From positions 1 through 64,000 of IMG/VR virus record IMGVR_UViG_3300037963_003719: a stretch of DNA of 64,000 bases. One strand, 5' to 3'. The stretch's first letter is position 1; each line of letters starts with the position of its first letter. Shown here in pieces: positions 28,901 through 37,300 of the stretch. The notes under the pieces were generated by a model. That model saw only the letters and a program-made list of their open reading frames with translations, searched no databases and was not told the DNA's origin. The stretch comes from a virus. Made by a program: the position numbers and the translations under genes.

Positions 28901-31900
28901 TTACTGGTTGGGTAGGTATTGGATATCAAGCGGGAGATTCAATTGGATTAAATACATCTCCTGGATCTAATTTTGCATATACTTTATCTTCTGTAGGTGC
29001 AATCACATCATATGCAATTACTAATAGTGGTGCTGATTATGCTGAAACTGATGTAGTAACACCAAGTATCAGTATTAGTCCTACTAATGATTCTACTAAC
29101 GGTATCTTACGTACAGTAGATTACTACATGAGTGTGGTTGACACTGGTGGTGGAACTTACGTATTTACAGTTGCAGATGGTCCTACAGCGACTCCAGTTA
29201 ATAATCCAACTTTAAATCTATTAAGAAATACTGTATATAATTTCATCTTCCAGAATGGAGATGATTATACTTCATATCCTCTACTATTCTCTACGGATAG
29301 TGGTAACAATATTGCATATACTGCACTCAATAATAATCTTCAAGATAGTTCTGGTGTACAGTTAATTATTGATGCCCCAACAGTTACTGTTGAAGTTGCA
29401 CAAGATTATCCATCAGGAACAATGGATCTTGTTCTTAAGGATGCAAGTACAATTACTGCAGGTGCAACGTTTACTGGTGGTGGTCTTACTAATGAAGTTA
29501 TTTCTGCAAAATCTGGAAATACAATTTCACTTACAACACAAACAGGAATTGCTTCTGGTCTTAGCGTAGGTGATACTCTTACTGTAACAAATCCAACTAC
29601 TTTATATTATTATAGTTCCAGTCAACCTGGAATGGGTAATACTGCAACTATTGGATCTGTATATGGAACTGGTGGTCAAATTAGAGTTGATGGTCTCAAT
29701 GATGGACAAACTACAGTAATTACTGGTGCAAACGTCAACACTACAACCATTGATGTTTCAGGTGCTTCTAATTTTGGAAACACTCAAGTAACTGGTAATT
29801 TAAATGTATCAAATAATGCTACTGTAAACAATGTACTTACTGCAGGAACATTGGTTGCAAATACAGTTGTTAACCAGAGTGCTTTGCAAACAACTGGTAA
29901 TATTATTCAAACTTGGTCTGATGATACTGATCCAGCAAACCCTGTAACAGTTACTAATTTTGCTGCTAAAGTTGATGATCCTGATTTTAAATACGTAACA
30001 GTCAATACAGATACCTCTTACTTTAATTTTGAAGTTGATGGTAAAACAAAGGTAAGCAACAGTGCGTATTTGGCAACTCTTGGTACTGCTAAACTTGGTA
30101 TTGGTGTAGAACCAACAGTAGATACAAATACAACTCCTGCAACTGTTGGAGAAATTGGTGAGAAAGTTGAAATTTTAGGTAACCTAAAAGTTACAGGTAC
30201 TTACAAATCATCAGATGGTAGCGTTAGTGCTCCAGAATTTACATTCCAAAATGATGAACGTTTAGGTATCTATTCTTATAATGATGGAACTGAAAATAAT
30301 TTTGGAATAACTTCATCTAAAGGTAAAATTGTTTCTCTTAATGGAGCAACATCTACATTCCACAAGAATCTACAATTTGATTCTTCTGCCATTGAGACAT
30401 TTACATTAACAAACGGTTCGTATTATACAACTGGTATTACTAATGATGTTGTATTTGAGGGTGGTACTGGCGGAGGAGCAATTGGTAATGTAACTATTGC
30501 ATTTGGAACTACTATCAGTAATCCTGGTGCAGGATACACCGATGCAGAATATATTAATGTTCCACTTTCTTACTTTGTTGCACCTGGTGGTAACGTAACT
30601 GGATTTACAAATCTTTCTGGTGGTAGTAATTATGTAGATGGTACTTACACTGGAGTTTCACTCTTTGGTGGTGGTGGTATTGGATTAACCGCTGACTTTA
30701 CAATCAGTGGTGGTGCTGTTACTAACGTTGTTGTAAACAGTGGTGGTTCTGGGTATGCAAATACAGATACTGGACTTACCGTAGATACTGCCAACGTTGG
30801 TGGAAGTAGTTTAACCACGGTTAATTTAGGAAATGGTGGTAGTGGATATTATGATGGAAGTTATACAGATCTGGCAATCACTAATGTATCATCTAATGGT
30901 AATAGTGGTACTGTAGATGTTACTGTCTCTGGTGGAACTGTAACTAATCTTACAGTGAACAATGGTGGTGGAGGATATACTGCAACAGATCAATTTACTA
31001 TTCTTCCTACTTTACTTACTCCAACACAGAGTTTTACTGTAGGGGTAACAAATAATTCTGCAAGTCAGTATGTACTTTCTGGAGATTTTACTGGCGGTAA
31101 TGCATCAATTACGGTAACTGAAGGTGATACTATCACTTTCAACGTCAACGTTACTGGTCACCCATTTAAAATTGTTTCTCAACTTGGTGCTGGTGGTAGT
31201 TACGATTCCACTTATGATGTTGCTTCTGTAAACAACAACGGTGCTGAAACTGGAGCAGTTGTATTTGACACAGGAGCAATTGATGCTGGTGCAGGAACGT
31301 ATTATTACGTTTGTGAAAACCATCCAACTAATATGTTTGGAAGCATCACTGTTAATAGTGCAACGGTTGGTAGTGGACTCGCATTTACAGCAGGCACAGT
31401 AACTACTGGATCTGGATTCTCGGTAGACATTGCATCTACAGGATCTGCTGGTGTACAAGGCACTGGTGCTACTGCATATATCCTTGTCGCTGGTGGCGTA
31501 GTTACTGAATTCTATGTCACCGATCCAGGTGATGAAAATTATCAAACAGGTCAAACCTTGTTTGTTGCTGATGCAGATATGCAATATCTGGATCCTTTTG
31601 GTACTCCAACTCCTTCGGCAACACCAACAACCCAGTTTAATGTAGGTGTTGGTAATCCTGGTGCTATAACATTTGTAGAAATAACAAATCCAGGAAATGG
31701 TTATGAGGTAAATGATGTTCTGTCATTACCAAGTACTTTCAGACCAACTACTGTTGACTATGCAGATGGTCTAACGGTTGCTGATGGAGATTATATTCTT
31801 GGTAGTAACAACATTATATACCTTGTTCCTTCAGGTGGCGGTGGTACTTTAGCAGATCCAGCACCATCACACACGACAGGATCTGTTGCTAATGGTACTG

Positions 31901-33546
31901 CGACCTTAGATTTCTTCAGTCCAGTTGGAATTGAGTTTGGATTAACAATATCAACATTATTAACTGGAAATACTATCCAGATTGAAACTGGTACTGGTAA
32001 AATCACTACCCAAGAACTTGAAGTTACACCTGGTACTGCTCTCCTTAATGAAGTTTCTGTTTCTGGAAATACTATTTCTAGAAGCACTCCAGGTAACTTA
32101 GTTGTAAACTCTGGTGTAAATGGATTTGTAGAATTCGGTGGAACTGATGCTATAGTTCTACCTAGAGGAACTACAGCACAAAGACCTTCAAACCAAGCGG
32201 GTGCTATTAGATTTAATAGTGAAGAAGGTATTTTTGAAGGTAATAATGGTGGATCTTTCGTATCTCTTGGTGGAGTAAGAGACGTTGACTTAGATACTTT
32301 TATTAGACCAGAAACTGCTCCTGGTGAAGATGAAGATGTTCTAGAGTTCTTTGCTGCGGGAGTTACCGTCCAGAAGATGGGCGAAACTTTCCTTGAGACA
32401 AATAATGTCACTCAACATAGAATTACTGATCTAAAGGGTGTAAATCTTTGGGTTGAGGGACTTGTTGTTACTTCACCTACAGATCCTGTTGGATTCGATT
32501 CATCTACAGCAATTGTTGATCTAGATGACACCATCAATTTCCCATCACATAGTTTTGTGAATGGTGAAGAGGTTACTTATGCTAATGGTGGTAATACAGA
32601 TCTTTCTAATTTAGTAGACGGTACTAGTTACTATGTTTACATTGTAGATGCCGATAACATTAAGTTATCATCATCTATTCCTAATCTTAACGCAGGTGTA
32701 TACATTGATTTAACTGCTAGTGCAGCAAGTGAACTTCATACATTAACTAGGGTTGCTCCATTAGATGTTCTTTACTATTATGGTGATAATGTATACTCTG
32801 TAACTGGAAGTGGTACATTTGATGCTGATGCTCTAAATTTCCCAACTCATACTACAGGTGTTGATACTAATGGTACTGCAACATTAACATGGGTAAGAGA
32901 CGTTTTTGGAGATATCACTGTTAGTGGTAAAATCTATAGTTTTACTGTAGAAGAATTTAAAATTAATGGTTCTTTATCAGTAACTGCAGATAATACTACT
33001 GCTCGAATTGTTGCAGTTAATACTAACTTAGACACTCAGTTTAGATTATCTGGGGTTGATGAAACCTTTATTAGAAATGATAATACAGGTAAATTCCAAG
33101 TAAATACATCCTTCGGTTCTCAATCAGAAACTTTTGTAAATGTTTTTGAATATGATCTGAAGAAATTTACTCTTGCAGATACTAGAATTAATTCTAATGA
33201 AGGAACCATTGATACCTCAGTTGGTAATTCATTAAATCTTATTCTTATGGAGTATGATGCAATTAATTCTGCATTCCCTGCTAAATCAGGAAAAGTAATG
33301 TTTGAAATTTATGATAATGCAACAACTCCAAGACGCCAGTATTCTGAGGTCTCTTACTTATTACGTTCTGACGGAAGCGACGTTTTCTACACTGAAAGTA
33401 ATAAGATATATACTGATGACCTCCTTGTTGATGTTTCTGTTGATGTTGATGCAAGTAATAACGTAGTTGCTAATATTGTAGATGTTACTGGGTCATCTAC
33501 AGTAGTTTACAATGTCAAAGTAGTTTCTCAGTCCATTTTAACTTAA
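25873..33546 (+). CDS. Giant tail fiber protein with LamG and cupredoxin-like domains
   Basis: A 2557-aa protein. In order: a fiber N-terminal motif (ASRIKLKRSLTPNSAP, 1-50); a right-handed beta-helix start (WYVSKNGTDKATLGS, about 74, to about 310); a LamG-type lectin fold at about 390-560 (FTVEAFIRPSS, YHVAVVRQNGVTKLYLNGSQ, GHIDEFRVSKGLARY); return to the beta-helix at about 605-690 (GSASVYGERGITADGKG); glycine-rich repeats; a degenerate cupredoxin-like domain (about 1084-1261); further fiber repeats; an apparently intact cupredoxin-like domain (about 1719-1829); and more beta modules. It probably forms a long host-binding appendage. The start is the ATG inside the preceding small gene; its N-terminal motif matches that of the gene at 23478. 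Confidence 0.82.
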   Translation: MASRIKLKRSLTPNSAPTTSDLRDKEVALNIVDRTLFVNNSGTIEEIANADPNDEKIVPSMFSSAITDGVGNTWYVSKNGTDKATLGSVNPRHGETTGANSWGKTPSTSFQTLKYALDNYAQSGDTIIIAAGTYDEIFPLTVPVGVTIKGDGLKSTFIKPTVPTNTEDAFLIEGDCNIEDLCVCDFYYDSVGDTGYAFRLKSTYTVAADGRRPYIQRCSVITKGSTTSGTDPRGYAAGDAGRGALVDGSSVAASSSEAALLFNECTFVVPNSVGLYLKNGARCEWLNSFTYFAADSIKGENPGGTGFKGTGKTRLKLNGTSGTFNATDTITYYDVDGVTVLASGTIESNDGTYIYIDGQGTGTFVEAEAQSAGKAVTANGDAQLDTDEKKFGIASLLLDGTGDYLSLAGSSDFGFGTGDFTVEAFIRPSSVASGTKVIADFRSTSGTVAGLLVLSGSVVEFQSANGAGSITGSTTLSANVFYHVAVVRQNGVTKLYLNGSQEGSNLTDTTDYGSSRALFIGANFNGSAEFPGHIDEFRVSKGLARYTTGFTPTTSEFVSDTNTQLLLHFNGLDGSTSILDGSISIQDIRSSSGGVAQYIALADYTDFGAELRSIGSASVYGERGITADGKGVRLRCIVHNFGYIGTGKDSSNDISTVNQANEIVEANSGRALFTSMDQNGDFRVGNAFFVDQENGTVSFVGGSQSGGTTFDQLVVTGTGDTTTILPTSISLGNLKLSGSTLETLSGNLVLDAPGGSSVQVDKRLLLSDGTYDVPSLAFTNDGNTGIARTQPLADGSFSLISNGSEKFRVAPDAVSSYTTANFVSVGIGTDQNDTALTSNGSAYPPGTFTNVPLIGGSGTGAAATITTEAFNGTITNNGSGYTTGTISNVALTTNGSGTGGVVDVTVTGIAGQITNGGSGYYDTSYNNVPLQGGNGTGAEASLTISGGVVTDVQFTNSGVGYGIGEVLTVNNSDLVYGDPPQQSGGSGFQFEIQADQEGYGPGIVTAISPVTGWVGIGYQAGDSIGLNTSPGSNFAYTLSSVGAITSYAITNSGADYAETDVVTPSISISPTNDSTNGILRTVDYYMSVVDTGGGTYVFTVADGPTATPVNNPTLNLLRNTVYNFIFQNGDDYTSYPLLFSTDSGNNIAYTALNNNLQDSSGVQLIIDAPTVTVEVAQDYPSGTMDLVLKDASTITAGATFTGGGLTNEVISAKSGNTISLTTQTGIASGLSVGDTLTVTNPTTLYYYSSSQPGMGNTATIGSVYGTGGQIRVDGLNDGQTTVITGANVNTTTIDVSGASNFGNTQVTGNLNVSNNATVNNVLTAGTLVANTVVNQSALQTTGNIIQTWSDDTDPANPVTVTNFAAKVDDPDFKYVTVNTDTSYFNFEVDGKTKVSNSAYLATLGTAKLGIGVEPTVDTNTTPATVGEIGEKVEILGNLKVTGTYKSSDGSVSAPEFTFQNDERLGIYSYNDGTENNFGITSSKGKIVSLNGATSTFHKNLQFDSSAIETFTLTNGSYYTTGITNDVVFEGGTGGGAIGNVTIAFGTTISNPGAGYTDAEYINVPLSYFVAPGGNVTGFTNLSGGSNYVDGTYTGVSLFGGGGIGLTADFTISGGAVTNVVVNSGGSGYANTDTGLTVDTANVGGSSLTTVNLGNGGSGYYDGSYTDLAITNVSSNGNSGTVDVTVSGGTVTNLTVNNGGGGYTATDQFTILPTLLTPTQSFTVGVTNNSASQYVLSGDFTGGNASITVTEGDTITFNVNVTGHPFKIVSQLGAGGSYDSTYDVASVNNNGAETGAVVFDTGAIDAGAGTYYYVCENHPTNMFGSITVNSATVGSGLAFTAGTVTTGSGFSVDIASTGSAGVQGTGATAYILVAGGVVTEFYVTDPGDENYQTGQTLFVADADMQYLDPFGTPTPSATPTTQFNVGVGNPGAITFVEITNPGNGYEVNDVLSLPSTFRPTTVDYADGLTVADGDYILGSNNIIYLVPSGGGGTLADPAPSHTTGSVANGTATLDFFSPVGIEFGLTISTLLTGNTIQIETGTGKITTQELEVTPGTALLNEVSVSGNTISRSTPGNLVVNSGVNGFVEFGGTDAIVLPRGTTAQRPSNQAGAIRFNSEEGIFEGNNGGSFVSLGGVRDVDLDTFIRPETAPGEDEDVLEFFAAGVTVQKMGETFLETNNVTQHRITDLKGVNLWVEGLVVTSPTDPVGFDSSTAIVDLDDTINFPSHSFVNGEEVTYANGGNTDLSNLVDGTSYYVYIVDADNIKLSSSIPNLNAGVYIDLTASAASELHTLTRVAPLDVLYYYGDNVYSVTGSGTFDADALNFPTHTTGVDTNGTATLTWVRDVFGDITVSGKIYSFTVEEFKINGSLSVTADNTTARIVAVNTNLDTQFRLSGVDETFIRNDNTGKFQVNTSFGSQSETFVNVFEYDLKKFTLADTRINSNEGTIDTSVGNSLNLILMEYDAINSAFPAKSGKVMFEIYDNATTPRRQYSEVSYLLRSDGSDVFYTESNKIYTDDLLVDVSVDVDASNNVVANIVDVTGSSTVVYNVKVVSQSILT
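29122..29655 (+). other. Degenerate cupredoxin-like domain (ligands lost)
   Basis: Within the 2557-aa fiber. NPTLNLLRNTVYNFIF and SYPLLFSTDS (about residues 1115-1141) resemble the cupredoxin core whose usual form is GHPLLF; here H is replaced by Y1135. After an insertion of about 60 residues, LYYYSSSQPGMGN follows, in which S1248 and Q1251 stand where Cys and His ligands are expected and M1254 is kept. Confidence 0.6.
31027..31359 (+). other. Plastocyanin-like cupredoxin domain with type-1 copper ligands
   Basis: Within the 2557-aa fiber. SITVTEGDTITFNVNVTGHPF (key residue H1763) is followed about 50 residues later by YYYVCENHPTNMFGSITV, with C1814, H1817 and M1821. This is the His...Cys-x2-His-x(n)-Met ligand order of type-1 blue copper sites in plastocyanin and amicyanin. 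The call is by motif only. Confidence 0.7.
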
Positions 33547-33550
33547 TCAC

Positions 33551-34336
33551 ATGGCAAAAGTTCTAAAATCACTCCAATCTGAGGGTGGATTTTCTATTGC
33601 AGAATCTACTATTATTGACCCTCAGAGAAACATTATTGACGTTCATACCGTCAAAGTTTTAAACAATTCTAACGACAAAACTTTTAAAAAAGAATTTATC
33701 TCTCATTCTACATTAACAGATTCAAACCCATCTGTTGTTTTAGACCCAGGTCATGCAGTAGAACCAGATAGAATTGTTTTTATGACTGGATTTTTGTTAG
33801 GAACCTGGGAAGGATTTCCTATTACAGATTTCACTGTCAATGCAAACTCTACTAATGTAGTTTGTTCTCTAACAAATCATGGACTTACTACTGGAGATAG
33901 TATTGATATTGAATTTAACAATGCTGCTTACAGTGCATTTAATTTAGCATATACAGTAACCGTAGTAGACGAAGATAATTTTACAATTACCACTGCATCT
34001 CCGTTAGATCCAAATAATCCAATTCTTAATGAATTTTTTGAAATCACAACCTTAAATACTAATGCTATTGGTAATTGGGAGTATGCTGTAAAAATTGAGA
34101 GTGCAGTTTTAAGTGATGCTACTACAACTTTAAGTACAGCAGCACATGCAGTTACAGTTGTGAAAGATAATGTCCCACCTGGACAAACTTGGACAATTTC
34201 TCCAACTGTTAATAATGTTACCAATGAATTGAGTTTTCTTTCTGCGGTTTCAACCAATGGTACTTTGCAAAAAAGAGGTAGTGGTATCAGGTGGTGTGCA
34301 AAGGTAGAGATCGTATATTCTGAAAGAAGTTATTAA
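33551..34336 (+). CDS. Virion structural protein downstream of fiber
   Basis: A 261-aa protein of unrecognised family. The N-terminus (LQSEGGFSIAESTIIDPQRN) is typical of cyanophage fiber-associated proteins. A central segment (CSLTNHGLTTGDSIDIEFN, VTVVDEDNFTI) is a common phage beta module also present in the two giant fibers as 'hGLntsDaVtYn', and the C-terminus ends with KRGSGIRWCAKVEIVYSE. It starts four bases after the fiber stop codon and is followed by a late promoter. It may be a fiber connector or collar protein; this is inferred from location. Confidence 0.7.
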   Translation: MAKVLKSLQSEGGFSIAESTIIDPQRNIIDVHTVKVLNNSNDKTFKKEFISHSTLTDSNPSVVLDPGHAVEPDRIVFMTGFLLGTWEGFPITDFTVNANSTNVVCSLTNHGLTTGDSIDIEFNNAAYSAFNLAYTVTVVDEDNFTITTASPLDPNNPILNEFFEITTLNTNAIGNWEYAVKIESAVLSDATTTLSTAAHAVTVVKDNVPPGQTWTISPTVNNVTNELSFLSAVSTNGTLQKRGSGIRWCAKVEIVYSERSY

Positions 34337-34345
34337 ATAAAAAAG

Positions 34346-34352
34346 ATAAATA
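34346..34352 (+). promoter_or_regulatory. T4-type late promoter (ATAAATA)
   Basis: GATAAATA in the 43-base gap before the 3474-aa fiber gene, 27 bases ahead of its ATG. A purine-rich AAAGGGA ribosome site lies between. Confidence 0.65.
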
Positions 34353-34379
34353 AACTTATAAAGGGAACTGCAAAAGCAA

Positions 34380-37300
34380 ATGGCTTTAGAATTTAATGCT
34401 GATAAACAAATTATCAAATCTGACCAATTACAGATTAATAATGATACCAGTGTAAGGTTTGATATTGGCGGCGCTGCAAACAAAAAGACAGCGATATTCG
34501 GCACGTTATCTGCTGATATTGAAAAACTAGTTCGCGTTGGTATTAATACTAAAGAACCTCAATTTGAACTTGATGTTAATGGTCAGATTAGAACGACCAC
34601 TTCTATCATTTCAGATACGGCACGTATCAATAACTTGGATATTGATACTATTGTCAACCCATCATTAAAACTTAAAGCTCCTATCTTAGAAACATTCACC
34701 GATCCAGATACTGGTGAAGTTCTTTTCCCTCGTTCAGCATCTCCCGCATTTGATGACGATAGCAATAAAATTGCTACAACAAATTTTGTATATAATATTG
34801 CAACTAACGACCTTGGTGGTCGTATTTACGTTTCTAAGCAGATTGGTAATGACTCGTTTGATGGTAGATCTGCAACCAAACCTGTTAGTACCATTAAGAG
34901 AGCGACCCAGTTAGCAGCTCTAACTAATGATAAAGAAACTCTAATCGTTGCAGGTGGAGATTATTTAGAAGATAACCCAATTTCTCTGCCTGATCAATGT
35001 TCTGTTGTTGGTGATAACATTCGTCTGTGTATTATCAGACCCCAGAATCCTGGGAAACATATGTTCAAGGCGTCTAACGAGAACTATGTTACTGGTATTA
35101 CTTTCCGTGATAATCTAAATGTTGAGGGTAATCCTGCGTTTACTTGGGGTTATGCTTACGTTTTTGATGATAAGCAAAGATTCTACTATCCTAAAACACT
35201 TGGTGGTCAATTTGGAAGAGATTTTGAGTTAGGACATAAAATTGCTGCTCCAGAAGAGTGGAAACTTTTCTTTGACGCTAATAATGGTAACCTTGAATTA
35301 GTAGTTGGATTAACAGTAACCAATGCTACTACTTTAGGTACAGGTGTAATTACAGATGTAGTATTTAATGATAATACAGATCAAGCTGGTTATGTAATCA
35401 TTAATGAAATTACTGGTGATATCAATTCTGTTGGCGCAATCTATAATTATACAGTAAACTCAATCACTTACAATCTTAACGTAACTAGTGCTGAGCAGTT
35501 AACACCAGATGCCCAAGTTGTTAAGCATGTAACCACTCATACCACATTTGGTCTTAAGTCGGTTCAACATGACCCAATTAATTATCCTGATGGATTGATT
35601 TTTGAAGTTGTTGATCCATTCTATCATGATTATGAAGTTGGTCAATATGTAAATATTTCAAACTTACCAAGCACTGGAACATTTGGAGATCTCAATCGTT
35701 ATAATGGAAGGCAATATGTTTCCCATAGAATTGAAACCAATGACGGTTTTAGTAAAAAGTTTGTAGTATACAAAGATACTCCTACAGATCTTGCTGGTTT
35801 AGGTGCAGTTAACGGACAATATAGTGTAACTGCCTTCGGTGCAACTGTAGTTTCTGATGATCACTATGTAGTATTCTCTCTTGATAACTCTCCTAAGAAA
35901 TTTGATGAATCTAACAAGAGTCCTAACAGATATCTTGATGCTGTTGATCTGATTGGTAGAAACAAAACTCCTATTACCGAAGAAGCATTTAGAAGGGTAA
36001 AGGAAGAATATCCTACTCTCGTAATACCTGATGAAGCTCAGTGTAAAACTGACATGGGTCACATTGTTGATGCAATCAACTATGACCTTACTTGGGGTGG
36101 TAATGCTGCAACTAAAGAGGCAGCAGATTACTACTATGATGCTGGTGCATTAACCCACGTTCAAAATCAACTTAAGGAAACATCATACGCATTTGCAGAA
36201 GCAAGAGACCTGTCAATCCAGGCAATGCGTAATCAGTTGAACACTGTAAGCACAAGTTCAACTGCTTCAATTCAAAGACCAACTGGTTATACTGGTCAAT
36301 ATAGATCTGTTATTTGGGATAACGAAAAGTTTGTTGCTGTAGGTGATGGTGGTGCAATCCATACCTCTACAGATGGAGTTCTCTGGACAGCACAAACCAC
36401 TGGTACAACAGAAGATCTTAATGATATTAGATGGAATAAGTGGGCAGTTGGTGAAAGAGGTGTCCCAGAATATGTTGTTGTTGGTGACAATGGAACAATT
36501 CTTTGGTCAAGTAATGCAGAAACTTGGTATAGTGTAACCTCTGGAACTACGAATAACTTAGAGGCAATTGCATATAATGGAGAAAGATATGTTGCTGTTG
36601 GTTCATTAGGAACTGCTGTATTTTCAAATAATGTTAAAACATGGAGTACAGGAACTACAGGAACATTCACTCTCCTTCATGATCTAATTTACAATGATGA
36701 TTGCGACAAGTTTGTTGCTGTTGGTGGTGGTGGAGTAATTATTGTCTCTTCTGATGGTAATACTTGGACCGAACAAGAAAGTGGTACAAGTAGAGAACTT
36801 ACTGCCATTTCTTGGTCAGAAGGTAGAATGGTTGTTACTGGTGCAGATGCCACTGTCATTATTAGTGACGATGATGGATTGACTTGGGAAACTAATCTTA
36901 TTAATAACAATAGTCCTGACAACCCACAAAGTAATAAAGATGCAGATGCTGCTGATCTAATTCTTGCTAACCAAGCAATTATTGCTGAGATCGCAGTTAA
37001 TAAAATGCTTGATAATAATGCTGGATATTCTATCCCTACAGGTAATCAAGCATGTAAGGATGATATCATGGCATTTATTGGTGCTATGGCAATCAACCTT
37101 GAGTTTGGTAATAACGATGAAGTATACGATGCTGCCAATCTTTATGTAACAGGTTCTCATGTACAAGGTGAAGAGGATGAATCTGTAGAAGCATTTAACT
37201 ATGCTAGAGATCTCTGCATCAGTGCAATGAGAAATGAGGCATTCTCTGCTGGTGACTTAACTTTTGCCTCAGGTCTTACTCAATACATTGATAACACAGT

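Noticed and set aside
28370-31010. CRISPR-like or tandem DNA repeats (runs of ggtggt/actggt)
   Set aside because: They are codons of diverged Gly/Thr/Ser-rich protein repeats, with no constant spacing or identical repeat units.
31105-32411. Long reverse-strand open frames (159 and 206 aa) opposite the 2557-aa fiber
   Set aside because: They are mirror frames of Gly/Thr/Val-rich coding sequence, with no start context and no recognisable protein features; the + strand frame is continuous and clearly coding.
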